From Methylotenera_A sp046598525 (GTDB lineage Bacteria > Pseudomonadota > Gammaproteobacteria > Burkholderiales > Methylophilaceae): a stretch of DNA of 64,000 nt. The DNA lies in the NCBI GenBank assembly GCA_046598525.1, contig JBKJIJ010000025.1, positions 1 to 64,000 on the forward strand. The letters are read 5' to 3'. The position numbers and the translations under genes are program-made. This document shows positions 35,017 to 44,237 of this stretch, one piece after another (within the stretch, counting starts at the first letter, position 1; each line of letters opens with the position of its first letter). The notes beneath the pieces are model-generated. The model saw nothing but the letters and a program-made list of their open reading frames with translations, was not told where the DNA came from and ran no database searches.

Positions 35017-35391
35017 ATGCAAGTGATTCAAACCCCCCACGCGCCAGCCGCAATTGGCCCTTATTCGCAAGCCATGGTTGTCGGTAACTTATTATTTACC
35101 TCAGGCCAAATCGCGCTGCGCCCAGATGGCACATTAAATAATGGCGATATAGTGGTTCAAACAACGCAAGTATTGGCCAATTTAAAAGCGGTAATTGAAG
35201 CGGCAGGTGCTGACTTAAACAAAGTGGTTAAAACCACGGTTTTTTTGAAAAACCTAGACGACTTTGTTGAAATGAATCGTATCTATGGCGAAGCTTTTGG
35301 CACACACGCGCCAGCGCGCTCAACCGTGCAAGTAGCCAAATTGCCACGCGATGTATTGGTTGAAATCGAAGCGATTGTAGACTTAAGCTAG
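35017..35391 (+). CDS. ridA: RidA-family enamine/imine deaminase
   Basis: 124 residues, the standard RidA (YjgF/TdcF) length. It hydrolyses reactive 2-aminoacrylate and similar enamines released by PLP enzymes, protecting other PLP enzymes such as alanine racemase encoded just upstream. Landmarks are IGPYSQAMVVGNLLFTSGQI at about residue 14, and the C-terminal PARSTVQVAKLPRDVLVEIEAI containing the substrate-binding Arg and Glu. An AAGG ribosome site precedes the ATG. Likely co-transcribed with alr. Confidence 0.95.
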   Translation: MQVIQTPHAPAAIGPYSQAMVVGNLLFTSGQIALRPDGTLNNGDIVVQTTQVLANLKAVIEAAGADLNKVVKTTVFLKNLDDFVEMNRIYGEAFGTHAPARSTVQVAKLPRDVLVEIEAIVDLS

Positions 35392-35416
35392 TTTTAGTTT
35401 AAGTTAAGTCTTTTCT

Positions 35417-35995
35417 TTAAGTTAAATCTTCTCTTAAAGATTCTAGCTGATTCAGCGGAATGCTTACGCGCACAGTGTAATTGGGGTGATCGCAACCAAG
35501 TGTTGCTTTTGCCCCATATTTAATGGCTTTTTTGGCCGCTTCGTTAAATTCAAAGCGGCAAAAATGCACAGCGCTGGTTTTGGTATCGGTTTCGCGCTCT
35601 AAGTCCTCATCCGAAATCGCATAAACCCGCTTAAAGCCTTCAACTTCAATATAAGTCATGTCCTCTATGCCAATCAGTTGGGTTGGCGCGATTTTGCGTT
35701 GCTCTACATCGGTATATTCAATCAGCATAGTGGCTTTCCAATTGCTGCCATCAGGCACCAATGGCGCATAGGCCTCTAGTTCATCCAAAATGCCTTGTTC
35801 TTCAAATTGCTTTTCAACACGCAAAATTTCTTGAATTTGATAACGAATCGTTAATTCACTTTCAAACTGCATATTTAAATGCTCACCTAATCGCACAGAA
35901 CGCAGCTGACGATGCGCCATAATGCTGGGTTTGTTCTCTTTACGATATTTGCTATACGCCTCTAAAGTCATAATATTGTCGCGGGTTATTGCCAT
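35417..35995 (-). CDS. DUF3501 family protein
   Basis: 192 residues, matching the DUF3501 pattern (ITRDNIMTLEAYSKYRKENKPSIMAHRQLR at the start, RYQIQEILRVEK, CRFEFNEAAKKAIKYGAKATLGCDHPNY). Function is unknown. The family occurs almost always beside a rubrerythrin and a heterodisulfide-reductase-like Fe-S protein, exactly as here (36119, 37565), so a joint role in peroxide or redox handling is inferred. A palindromic repeat lies between it and the Fe-S gene, which may affect expression. Cysteines occur only in CRF and CDH. Confidence 0.88.
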   Translation of the reverse strand: MAITRDNIMTLEAYSKYRKENKPSIMAHRQLRSVRLGEHLNMQFESELTIRYQIQEILRVEKQFEEQGILDELEAYAPLVPDGSNWKATMLIEYTDVEQRKIAPTQLIGIEDMTYIEVEGFKRVYAISDEDLERETDTKTSAVHFCRFEFNEAAKKAIKYGAKATLGCDHPNYTVRVSIPLNQLESLREDLT

Positions 35996-36015
35996 TTTTT
36001 ACTTCCTTCTAGTTT

Positions 36016-36097
36016 GTCATTCTGAGCCTAAGATTTTTTTAGGGGAAGAATTCATATTAACGTTACAAACTGGATTCTTCGCTGCACTCAGAATGAC
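36016..36097. repeat. palindromic repeat element, GTCATTCTGAG family
   Basis: Outer arms GTCATTCTGAG and CTCAGAATGAC are perfect 11-base inverted repeats around a degenerate centre that keeps GAAGAAT and GGATTCTTCG. It resembles the better conserved copy at 53483-53560. It lies between the Fe-S protein and DUF3501 genes. Confidence 0.75.
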
Positions 36098-36118
36098 GGA
36101 GTGGTTGTGTAACTTAAA

Positions 36119-37468
36119 CTATTCTAAACCGTAAGCAATACGCGCTAAGCTAAGCGGGTGTGCCAGTTTTGCCGGCTTTTCTGCACTACTTAAATTATTT
36201 TCGCAGATGATTTGTTCTAAATGATGACCTGCTAATTGGCAATCCGAGCTAATGTAATCAGGCGCATTATTCGCCATTAGTTTAGCCACTGGCTTGCCGA
36301 TTTTTTTAGCCATGGCGTGATGCGCTTTTTTAACGCCATATGTGCCTGCATGGCCTGAGCAGCGCTCTGTGGTTTGGATGCTGGTGTCTGGAATCAGTTT
36401 TAAAAATTCCTCAGTTTTTTTGCCGATATTTTGCACACGGCCATGGCACGGAATATGGTAACTAATCTTACCCAGTGGCATTTTAAAGTCGGTTTTAAGC
36501 AGGCCATCTTTACTGCGCGCGACTAAATATTCAAACGGATCCCACATGGCATCTTGCACTAATTTGGTATCGGCACAATCGGGGAACATCAACGGTATTT
36601 CTTGTTTAAACATTAATGTACAAGAGGGGATAGCGCTTAATATGGCGTAACCTTCTTTTGCATATTTGACCAAATGCGCGATATTGGCTTGCTTGGCTTT
36701 TGCAACAGTGTCTAAATCGCCCAGCTCTAATTTTGGCATGCCGCAGCATTGTTCTTTTTGTACCAAAATATAGGGTATTTCGTTGTGATTCAACACTTTT
36801 AGTAAATCGTGGCCAATGCCAGGTTCGTTATAGGTCACATAGCAAGTGCTATATATGGCGACTTTTCCAGGTGTTTTAATACCATCTTTCACTGCGAAAT
36901 CTTGGCTTTTTGCCGCACTGCTTCTAAATTTTTTATTGGCGAAACTAGGCAGCCAAGCGTTTTTATCCACATCCAATATTTTTTCCATCACGTTGCGCAT
37001 AAGCTTGGTGCTGTTCACCGCGTTAATCGTCTGCACCACAATTGGTATGCCAGCAAATTGGCCATGTAAATCGGTTGAGGCCAATAATTTTTCGTTAAAT
37101 CCAACTTCACCTTTTTTAAACTTAATGGCTTTGGCGCGCAACATGGTGTGCGGAAAATCTAAATTCCATTCATGCGGCGGCGTATAAGGGCATTTGGTCA
37201 TGTAGCACAAGTCGCACATATAACATTGGTCGACCACCTTCATGAAATCTTTTTTATCAACCCCTTCCACTTCCATCGTGGGGTTGTTATCAACCAAATC
37301 AAACAGCGATGGAAAGCTATTGCACAAACTGACACAGCGTCGGCAGCCGTGGCAAATATCAAATACACGTTCCAGCTCATGATTTAAGCTTTCTTCGTTA
37401 TAAAAATCAGGATTCTGCCAATCTAGGGCATGGCGGGTGGGGGCTTCTAAGTTACCTTCACGGCTCAT
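36119..37468 (-). CDS. heterodisulfide reductase-like / GlpC-like Fe-S protein
   Basis: 449 residues. The N-terminal half has two ferredoxin-type motifs, ICHGCRRCVSLCNSFP and QCYMCDLCYMTKCPYTPP, for two [4Fe-4S] clusters. The C-terminal half has two CCG-like domains (YSTCYVTYNEPG...EQCCGMPKLELGD and SYHIPCHGRVQNIG...ERCSGHAGTYG), as in HdrB, GlpC and GlcF. It likely transfers electrons to or from a partner, possibly the rubrerythrin encoded upstream. Middle gene of the rubrerythrin/Fe-S/DUF3501 trio. In-frame with no truncation; cytoplasmic or membrane-associated. Confidence 0.9.
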   Translation of the reverse strand: MSREGNLEAPTRHALDWQNPDFYNEESLNHELERVFDICHGCRRCVSLCNSFPSLFDLVDNNPTMEVEGVDKKDFMKVVDQCYMCDLCYMTKCPYTPPHEWNLDFPHTMLRAKAIKFKKGEVGFNEKLLASTDLHGQFAGIPIVVQTINAVNSTKLMRNVMEKILDVDKNAWLPSFANKKFRSSAAKSQDFAVKDGIKTPGKVAIYSTCYVTYNEPGIGHDLLKVLNHNEIPYILVQKEQCCGMPKLELGDLDTVAKAKQANIAHLVKYAKEGYAILSAIPSCTLMFKQEIPLMFPDCADTKLVQDAMWDPFEYLVARSKDGLLKTDFKMPLGKISYHIPCHGRVQNIGKKTEEFLKLIPDTSIQTTERCSGHAGTYGVKKAHHAMAKKIGKPVAKLMANNAPDYISSDCQLAGHHLEQIICENNLSSAEKPAKLAHPLSLARIAYGLE

Positions 37469-37497
37469 ATTAACCTCGCAAACGATTATTATTGGAT

Positions 37498-37526
37498 GGT
37501 GTAAATACAGGTGCTGTACTTACACC
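37498..37526 (-). other. strong stem-loop between rubrerythrin and Fe-S protein genes
   Basis: GGTGTAA-a-TACAG-gtg-CTGTA-c-TTACACC forms a 12-pair stem with one mismatch and a 3-base loop. There is no T run on the minus strand, so it looks like an mRNA stabiliser or processing site between two genes of one operon. Confidence 0.65.
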
Positions 37527-37564
37527 AACTCAGTATTATTTTTGTCAGCTCAGCAGTGTTTTAT

Positions 37565-37984
37565 TTAATCCACAAGCTCTGCTAGTGCTTTGGCATATCG
37601 GTTAGCATGACTGCGCTCCGCTTTTGCTAGGGTTTCAAACCAATCGGCAATTTCATCAAAGCCTTCTTCACGCGCCGTTCTGGCCATGCCTGGGTACATA
37701 TCGGTGTACTCATGCGTTTCACCCGCTACTGCGGATTCTAAGTTTTGCCGTGTAGGGCCAATGGGTAAGCCAGTTGCAGGGTCGCCAGAAGCTTCTAAAA
37801 ATTCTAAATGGCCATGCGCATGGCCAGTTTCGCCTTCAGCGGTAGAGCGAAATAAGGCAGCAACATCATTTTGGCCTTCAATATCAGCCTTGTTTGCAAA
37901 ATATAAATAACGGCGGTTAGCTTGTGATTCGCCTGCAAATGCATCTTTTAAGCAGGATTCGGTTTTAGATCCTTTCAGTTGCAT
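37565..37984 (-). CDS. rubrerythrin-type diiron protein lacking the rubredoxin domain
   Basis: 139 residues, a four-helix bundle with two ExxH-type iron-binding repeats: AFAGESQANRRYLYFA, STAEGETGHAHGHLEFL, AVAGETHEYTDMYPGMA and LAKAERSHANRYAKAL. Rubrerythrins reduce hydrogen peroxide. The C-terminal rubredoxin CxxC domain of the classical protein is absent, so electrons must come from another protein, perhaps the Fe-S protein encoded next. An AGGAGA ribosome site precedes the ATG and a perfect palindrome lies 25 bases further upstream. Confidence 0.92.
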   Translation of the reverse strand: MQLKGSKTESCLKDAFAGESQANRRYLYFANKADIEGQNDVAALFRSTAEGETGHAHGHLEFLEASGDPATGLPIGPTRQNLESAVAGETHEYTDMYPGMARTAREEGFDEIADWFETLAKAERSHANRYAKALAELVD

Positions 37985-38008
37985 GATGGTCTCCTAAAAG
38001 TGGTTTTT

Positions 38009-38022
38009 TATGGTCGACCATA
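38009..38022 (-). promoter_or_regulatory. palindromic operator candidate upstream of rubrerythrin
   Basis: TATGGTCGACCATA is a perfect 14-base palindrome 25 bases before the rubrerythrin start, beside an AT-rich TAATTATAT that could be a -10. The position suits a repressor of the rubrerythrin operon. The regulator is unknown. Confidence 0.45.
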
Positions 38023-38320
38023 TAATTAGCCGAACATAAATTAAAACATTACGCTTTAAATATTAGTTGTCTAATTGTTTTTTTTAATTATATTCATAAA
38101 TAAAAATTATTAAATTTAGTTGTTCAATAATTTTTATAGCACTGTAAAAGTGAGTGCTTTGTTAATAATTTGCATGGGTGAATAGTCAATATAAGGCATA
38201 TTTTTACGTGTTTTACAGGGGTATTTGTGCTAATATTTGGGCGGTAAAACAATTAAAAAAGCACGTAAACAGTGCTTAAAATTTCACAGAAAAAACGACG
38301 GAAATTTCACGGAAAATCTA

Positions 38321-40873
38321 ATGGATCAATTCGCTAAAGAAACCCTGCCAATCAGTTTAGAAGATGAGATGCGACGTTCGTATCTTGATTACGCCATGAG
38401 CGTAATTGTGGGACGTGCGCTACCCGATGTGCGTGATGGTTTAAAACCGGTGCACAGGCGCGTTTTGTTTGCCATGCACGAGTTAAGCAACGATTACAAC
38501 AAACCGTATAAAAAATCGGCGCGTATTGTGGGCGATGTGATTGGTAAATACCATCCGCATGGCGATACCGCTGTTTATGACACTATCGTTCGTATGGCGC
38601 AGGATTTTAGCTTGCGTTATATGTTGGTAGATGGTCAAGGTAACTTTGGTTCTGTGGATGGCGATAACGCGGCGGCGATGCGTTATACCGAAATCCGTAT
38701 GTCGAAAATCGCGCATGAATTATTGGCCGATATTGACAAAGAAACCGTTGATTTTGGCCCTAACTACGATGGCAGCGAGCATGAGCCGCTAATTATGCCA
38801 GCGCGTATTCCTAATCTGCTGATTAACGGCAGTTCGGGTATTGCGGTGGGTATGGCGACCAACATTCCGCCACACAACATTAATGAAGTATTAGACGCGT
38901 GTTTTGCGTTACTAAAAGACCCAGAAACGGGTATTGAAGAATTGATTGAATTAGTGCCAGCACCTGACTTTCCAACAGCCGGTATTATTTATGGCACGGT
39001 TGGCGTTAAAGAAGGTTACCGCACAGGCCGTGGCCGTGTGGTTATGCGTGGCCGAACACACGTGGAAGATTTAGAGCGCGGCGGTCGTCAAGCTTTAATC
39101 GTTGACGAATTACCGTACCAAGTTAACAAGAAAACCTTTGTTGAAAAAATTGCTGAGTTAGTCAACGAGAAGAAAATCGAAGGTATTTCTGACCTGCGCG
39201 ATGAGTCTGATAAATCAGGTATGCGCGTGGTGATTGAGCTTAAACGTGGCGAAATCGCTGAAGTTGTGCTGAATAATCTTTACAAACAAACGCAATTACA
39301 AGACACCTTTGGTATGAATATGGTGGCCTTGCTGGATGGTCAGCCACGTTTGTTGAACTTAAAACAAATGTTGGAAGCGTTTTTACGCCACAGACGCGAA
39401 GTTATCACGCGCCGCACTGTATTTGAGCTGAAAAAAGCACGCGCACGCGGCCATATTTTAGAAGGTTTAGCCGTCGCACTAGCAAACGTAGATGAAATGA
39501 TTGCCATTATTAAAGCAGCACCAACGCCGCCAGAAGCCAAAATTGATTTGATGGCGAAAATGTGGAGTTCACCCGTTGTTGAGGAAATGCTCAAACGCGC
39601 GGCGATGGAAGCATCGCGCCCTGAAGGCTTGTCAGTTGATTTTGGTTTAACGCCAAATGGCTATAAATTAAGCGATATTCAAGCGCAGGAAATTCTGCAA
39701 ATGCGCTTGCAACGCTTAACTGGCTTAGAGCAAGATAAAGTCGTTTCTGAGTATAAAGAAGTAATGGATGTGATTGCGGACTTGTTAAATATTTTAGCCA
39801 ATTCCTCACGCGTGACCACCATGATTACCGACGAATTAACTGAAATTCGCAAGCAATTTGGCGATAAACGCCGCAGTGAAATTGTGGTCAATGCGCAAGA
39901 TTTAAACTTAGAAGATTTAATCACCCCGCAAGACGTAGTGGTGACTTTATCGCATACTGGTTATGTGAAATCGCAACCGTTAGATGAATACCGCGCGCAA
40001 CGCCGTGGTGGCCGTGGTAAACAAGCGGCACCAACTAAAGAAGATGATTTTATTGACAAGATGTTTGTGGCGAATACGCATGACTATATCTTGTGCTTCT
40101 CAAGCCGTGGCCGTGTGTATTGGTTGAAAGTGTATGAAGTGCCACAAGGCAGCCGTATTGGCCGTGGTAAGCCGATTGTGAACTTGTTCCCGCTTGAAGA
40201 AGGCGAAAAAATCAATGCCATCTTGGCGGTAAAAGAGTTTGATGAAAATCACTTTATCTTTATGGCAACCGCACAAGGCACCGTTAAGAAAACCGCATTA
40301 AGCGAATTCGCCAACCCACGTAAATCGGGCATTATCGCTATTAACTTGGATGATGATGACTACCTGATTGGTGCTGAAGTGACTAACGGCAATAACGATA
40401 TTGTGTTGGTTTCAAATGGTGGTAAAGCGGTTTGGTTCACCGAAGGTGATGTACGCCCAATGGGCCGTGCCACGCGCGGTGTACGCGGTATGAAATTGGC
40501 TGCAAAACAACAAGTATTGTCATTGTTGATTGCCGATAACGACCAACAAACCGTGCTAGTTGCTACTGAAAATGGTTATGGTAAACGTACTGTATTGGCT
40601 GATTTCCGCCATTCTGGCCGTGGCACGCAAGGCGTTAAAGCCATTGCAGTGAGTGAACGTAATGGTTTGGTGGTAGCGGCTAAATTGGTGAATGAAGATG
40701 ACGAAATTATGCTAATTACCACAGGCGGCGTTTTGATTCGCACCCGTGTTAGAGAGATTCGTGAGTTGGGCCGTGCAACGCAAGGTGTCACCTTGATTAA
40801 TCTGGGCGAAGGTGAAAAATTATCTGGCTTAGAGAAAATCGTTGAAACGGATGAAGAGTTACCAGCGGAATAA
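38321..40873 (+). CDS. gyrA: DNA gyrase subunit A
   Basis: 850 residues from the ATG at 38321, which follows GGAAAATCTA and gives the canonical start MDQFAKETLPISLEDEM; a 28-residue in-frame extension upstream (38237) is rejected. Gyrase A cuts and rejoins DNA while introducing negative supercoils. The catalytic tyrosine is Tyr122 in AAMRYTEIRMSK. The quinolone region reads YHPHGDTAVYDTIVRM, with Thr where E. coli has Ser83. The GyrA box QRRGGRGKQ near residue 560 and the six-bladed C-terminal repeats mark it as GyrA, not ParC. serC follows 21 bases later. Confidence 0.97.
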   Translation: MDQFAKETLPISLEDEMRRSYLDYAMSVIVGRALPDVRDGLKPVHRRVLFAMHELSNDYNKPYKKSARIVGDVIGKYHPHGDTAVYDTIVRMAQDFSLRYMLVDGQGNFGSVDGDNAAAMRYTEIRMSKIAHELLADIDKETVDFGPNYDGSEHEPLIMPARIPNLLINGSSGIAVGMATNIPPHNINEVLDACFALLKDPETGIEELIELVPAPDFPTAGIIYGTVGVKEGYRTGRGRVVMRGRTHVEDLERGGRQALIVDELPYQVNKKTFVEKIAELVNEKKIEGISDLRDESDKSGMRVVIELKRGEIAEVVLNNLYKQTQLQDTFGMNMVALLDGQPRLLNLKQMLEAFLRHRREVITRRTVFELKKARARGHILEGLAVALANVDEMIAIIKAAPTPPEAKIDLMAKMWSSPVVEEMLKRAAMEASRPEGLSVDFGLTPNGYKLSDIQAQEILQMRLQRLTGLEQDKVVSEYKEVMDVIADLLNILANSSRVTTMITDELTEIRKQFGDKRRSEIVVNAQDLNLEDLITPQDVVVTLSHTGYVKSQPLDEYRAQRRGGRGKQAAPTKEDDFIDKMFVANTHDYILCFSSRGRVYWLKVYEVPQGSRIGRGKPIVNLFPLEEGEKINAILAVKEFDENHFIFMATAQGTVKKTALSEFANPRKSGIIAINLDDDDYLIGAEVTNGNNDIVLVSNGGKAVWFTEGDVRPMGRATRGVRGMKLAAKQQVLSLLIADNDQQTVLVATENGYGKRTVLADFRHSGRGTQGVKAIAVSERNGLVVAAKLVNEDDEIMLITTGGVLIRTRVREIRELGRATQGVTLINLGEGEKLSGLEKIVETDEELPAE

Positions 40874-40894
40874 CAATTTTAAAAAATTAATGGT

Positions 40895-41971
40895 ATGAAA
40901 AAAATATTTAACTTTTCAGCAGGCCCTGCGGTTCTGCCAAAAGCCGTGCTAGAGCGCGCCCAAGTAGAAATGCTAGATTGGCACGGTAGCGGCATGTCTG
41001 TAATGGAAATGTCGCATCGTGGCAAAGAGTTCACTAGTATATTAGCCAAAACAGAGGCTGATTTACGCACTTTACTGGCGATTTCAAGCAATTACAAAGT
41101 GCTGTTTTTGCAGGGTGGCGCCATTGCTGAAAATGCGATGATTCCTTTGAATTTATTGGCAGGAAAAAGCGCCGATTACGCGGTAACAGGCGCGTGGAGT
41201 AAGCGCAGCGTTGAAGATGCGCGTGCTTATGGGCAAATTGATATTGCCTGTAATACGGAGCAATTAGCCTTTACAAATGTGCCTGATTTTAAAAGCTGGC
41301 ATTTGAATAAAGATGCCGCTTACGTGCATATTTGCACCAACGAAACCATTAACGGTGTTGAGTTTGATGGCATTCCTAATACGGGTGATGTGCCAATTGT
41401 GGCGGATATGTCGTCACATATTTTGTCGCGCCCAATTGATGTCAGTAAATATGGCGTGATTTACGGCGGCGCGCAAAAAAATATCGGCCCAGCGGGTTTG
41501 TGTATTGTGATTGTGCGTGAAGATTTGTTGGATAGAGCATCAACGTTGACACCAGCCGTGTTTAACTGGAAAACGCAAGCCGAAAATCAAAGCATGATTA
41601 ATACGCCGCCAACATACAGTATTTATATTGCAGGCTTGGTGTTTGAATGGTTGTTAGCGCAAGGCGGTGTGGCGGCGATTGAGCAGAAAAATATAGCCAA
41701 AGCTGAGTTGTTTTATGATTATGTGGATAACAGTGAAATGTATAGCAATAACATTGCTATTAACAATCGCTCACGCATGAATATTCCGTTTAGATTACGC
41801 GATGAAGCGTTAAATGATGCCTTTTTAAAAGGTGCCGAGGCGCAAGGTTTGTTGCAATTAAAAGGCCACCGCATTGTGGGCGGCATGCGTGCCAGCATGT
41901 ATAACGCCATGCCAATTGAGGGCGTGCAAGCATTGATTGACTATATGAAGCAATTTGCCAGCAACAATTAA
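40895..41971 (+). CDS. serC: phosphoserine aminotransferase
   Basis: 358 residues. It makes 3-phosphoserine from 3-phosphohydroxypyruvate and glutamate with PLP, in serine biosynthesis (and in pyridoxine synthesis in many bacteria). The start IFNFSAGPAVLPKAVLE is diagnostic. The PLP lysine is in YGGAQKNIGPAG near residue 198, and HRIVGGMRASMYNAMP ends the domain. It is the second gene of a gyrA-serC-pheA-hisC-aroG run, a gene order common in beta- and gammaproteobacteria. Confidence 0.97.
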   Translation: MKKIFNFSAGPAVLPKAVLERAQVEMLDWHGSGMSVMEMSHRGKEFTSILAKTEADLRTLLAISSNYKVLFLQGGAIAENAMIPLNLLAGKSADYAVTGAWSKRSVEDARAYGQIDIACNTEQLAFTNVPDFKSWHLNKDAAYVHICTNETINGVEFDGIPNTGDVPIVADMSSHILSRPIDVSKYGVIYGGAQKNIGPAGLCIVIVREDLLDRASTLTPAVFNWKTQAENQSMINTPPTYSIYIAGLVFEWLLAQGGVAAIEQKNIAKAELFYDYVDNSEMYSNNIAINNRSRMNIPFRLRDEALNDAFLKGAEAQGLLQLKGHRIVGGMRASMYNAMPIEGVQALIDYMKQFASNN

Positions 41972-42004
41972 TTCAGGATGCCTATCATTAAGGCACTTAA
42001 CATT

Positions 42005-43087
42005 ATGAGTGAACAATTAAAACAGCACAGAGACCAGATTGACGCCATTGATGAGCAGATATTAAAGCTAGTGAATGAGCGTGCAGCATTGGCGCGCACC
42101 ATTGGCAGCTTAAAAGACGATGGCGTGATTTATCGCCCAGAGCGTGAAGCGCAAGTGTTGCGCCGTTTGCAAGCCAATAACCAAGGCCCACTATCGGCTG
42201 AGGCGATTAGTCATATTTTTCGCGGCGTAATGTCCAATTGCCGCGCGCTAGAAAAGGAACTTTCAATCGCTTTTTTAGGGCCATTGGGTACGTATAGTGA
42301 AGAAGCCGCGCTTAAACAATTTGGGCTAGGCCGCAGTGCAGTGGTGTGTGGCAGTATTGATGAGGTGTTCCGCACCTTAGAAGCAGGGCAGGCCGATTAT
42401 GGCGTTGTGCCAGTAGAAAACTCAACTGAAGGTGCGATTGGCTTAACCTTGGATTTGTTGCTGGCGAGCACACTTAAAGTGTGTGGCGAAATTACGTTGC
42501 CGATTCATCATTGTTTGCTATCCAAACAAACCGATATTAGCAAAATCCAGCATGTGTTTTCGCATAGCCAATCTTTGTCGCAATGCCATGAGTGGTTGAA
42601 TAAAAACTTGCCGCGCGCGCAACGCGAGCCTGTAACCAGCAATGCATTTGCCGCGCAGATGATTCACAACTTGGTTTCAACGGATAATACCTTTGCAGCG
42701 GCGATTGCCAGCAAACGCGCGGCGGAGTTGTTTAATTTAAATGTTCTGGCCGAAAATATTGAAGATGATCCGAAAAACACCACACGCTTTTTAGTGTTGG
42801 GCAAGCACGATGTAGCCGCTTCAGGCCATGATAAAACCTCAGTGGTGATGACTTCACAAAATAAACCAGGCGCCATGGTGGAGTTGTTAGAACCGCTTTC
42901 ACGCCACGGTGTCAGTATGACTAAGTTTGAATCTAGGCCTTCAAAACAAGGCTTATGGGATTACGTGTTTTATGTGGATATTGAAGGCCATCAGCTGGAT
43001 GCAAAAGTGAAAGCGGCTTTGCACGATTGCGAAGAGCGTGCATCTTTCTTAAAAGTGCTGGGTTCTTATCCTGTGGCTGTGGTTTAA
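42005..43087 (+). CDS. pheA: bifunctional chorismate mutase / prephenate dehydratase
   Basis: 360 residues from the ATG at 42005; the in-frame ATG at 41978 sits 6 bases after serC with no spaced ribosome site. An AroQ chorismate mutase domain (about 1-90; HRDQIDAIDEQILKLVNERA) is followed by prephenate dehydratase (about 93-270; FLGPLGTYSEEAALKQFG, PVENSTEGAIGLTLDLL, TRFLVLGK) and a C-terminal ACT domain (KTSVVMTSQNKPGAMVELL, FESRPSKQGLWDYVFYVD) that binds phenylalanine for feedback control. It converts chorismate to phenylpyruvate. Confidence 0.96.
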   Translation: MSEQLKQHRDQIDAIDEQILKLVNERAALARTIGSLKDDGVIYRPEREAQVLRRLQANNQGPLSAEAISHIFRGVMSNCRALEKELSIAFLGPLGTYSEEAALKQFGLGRSAVVCGSIDEVFRTLEAGQADYGVVPVENSTEGAIGLTLDLLLASTLKVCGEITLPIHHCLLSKQTDISKIQHVFSHSQSLSQCHEWLNKNLPRAQREPVTSNAFAAQMIHNLVSTDNTFAAAIASKRAAELFNLNVLAENIEDDPKNTTRFLVLGKHDVAASGHDKTSVVMTSQNKPGAMVELLEPLSRHGVSMTKFESRPSKQGLWDYVFYVDIEGHQLDAKVKAALHDCEERASFLKVLGSYPVAVV

Positions 43088-43133
43088 GCACTGTCGTTTA
43101 TAAATTATTGTTTAAGTAATAAGGTTTTTTTGT

Positions 43134-44234
43134 ATGAATATCAGTGAGTTAGCTCCCGATTATATTCGCGCTATTGCGCCATACCAAGGCGGTAAGCCGA
43201 TTAGTGAGCTTGCGCGCGAAATGGGTTTAAATGAAGCCGATATTGTTAAATTAGCTTCTAATGAAAATCCGCTTGGCATTAGCCCAAAAGCGCAAATGGC
43301 CATTGAAGATGCCATTTACGATATTGCGCGTTATCCAGACGGCAATAGTTTTGCATTACGCCAAGTGGTGGCGCAAAAATTTAATGTGGCGCATAACCAA
43401 ATTGTATTTGGCAATGGCTCTAATGATATTTTAGAGTTGGCTGCTAGAGCCTTTTTGCATGCGGGTTGCGAGGCGATTTACTCACAACATGCTTTTGCTG
43501 TTTACCCGTTAGTAACGCAAGCCGTTGGCGCGACTGGCGTGGTAGTGCCAGCTAAAGATTATGCGCACGATTTAGACGCTTTTTTAAAAGCCATTACGCC
43601 TAAAACGCGTTTGATTTTTATTGCTAACCCTAATAACCCAACCGGTACGTTGATTGGCAAAGACGTACTAAAAGCTTTTTTACAGCAAGTGCCAAAAAAT
43701 GTTTTAGTGGTGTTAGATGAAGCTTACGATGAGTATTTATCAGCCAGTCATAAATCGGAAGCAATTAGCTGGTTAACTGAGTTTGATAACCTGATTATTT
43801 CGCGCACATTTTCTAAAGCCTATGGCTTGGCTGGTTTGCGTATTGGTTTTGGCTTAATGCACGCCGATGTTGCTGATATGCTAAACCGTGTGCGCCAACC
43901 TTTTAATGTGAATAATGTGGCGCAAGCGGCAGCGGTTGCCAGCTTGGCAGATGACGATTTTGTTGAACGTAGCTATGCCTTAAATCAGGCTGGCATGACG
44001 CAAATTGCACAAGGATTAACCGCGTTAGGCTTAAGTTATATTCCTTCGTTTGCCAATTTTATTAGTTTTAAAATTGATAATGCCGCTCTTGTGAATCAAC
44101 AATTATTAAAAAATGGCGTGATTGTGCGCCCAATAGCCAATTATGAAATGCCCGATTATTTGCGCGTGAGCATTGGCTTATTCAGCGAAAATGCGCGCTT
44201 TTTAGATGTATTAGCGCAAATTATAAAAAAGTAA
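43134..44234 (+). CDS. hisC: histidinol-phosphate aminotransferase
   Basis: 366 residues, PLP fold type I. It transaminates imidazole acetol phosphate in histidine synthesis and may also serve aromatic amino acids, which fits its place between pheA and aroG. Landmarks are LASNENPLGISPKAQ, NPNNPTGTLIGK, VVLDEAYDEYL and the PLP lysine in SRTFSKAYGLAGLRIGFG. An AAGG-type site precedes the start. Only 3 bases separate its stop from the aroG start, so the two are coupled. A second hisC paralogue elsewhere cannot be excluded from this window. Confidence 0.94.
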   Translation: MNISELAPDYIRAIAPYQGGKPISELAREMGLNEADIVKLASNENPLGISPKAQMAIEDAIYDIARYPDGNSFALRQVVAQKFNVAHNQIVFGNGSNDILELAARAFLHAGCEAIYSQHAFAVYPLVTQAVGATGVVVPAKDYAHDLDAFLKAITPKTRLIFIANPNNPTGTLIGKDVLKAFLQQVPKNVLVVLDEAYDEYLSASHKSEAISWLTEFDNLIISRTFSKAYGLAGLRIGFGLMHADVADMLNRVRQPFNVNNVAQAAAVASLADDDFVERSYALNQAGMTQIAQGLTALGLSYIPSFANFISFKIDNAALVNQQLLKNGVIVRPIANYEMPDYLRVSIGLFSENARFLDVLAQIIKK

Positions 44235-44237
44235 AAA

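Noticed and set aside
35996..36118. Palindromic element as a terminator of the Fe-S gene
   Set aside because: Arms have no T run at the proper end, and the same element occurs at other loci with conserved arms, so it is better described as a dispersed repeat.
38237..38320. 28-codon N-terminal extension of gyrA
   Set aside because: Basic low-similarity sequence; the ATG at 38321 gives the canonical GyrA start and has a ribosome site.
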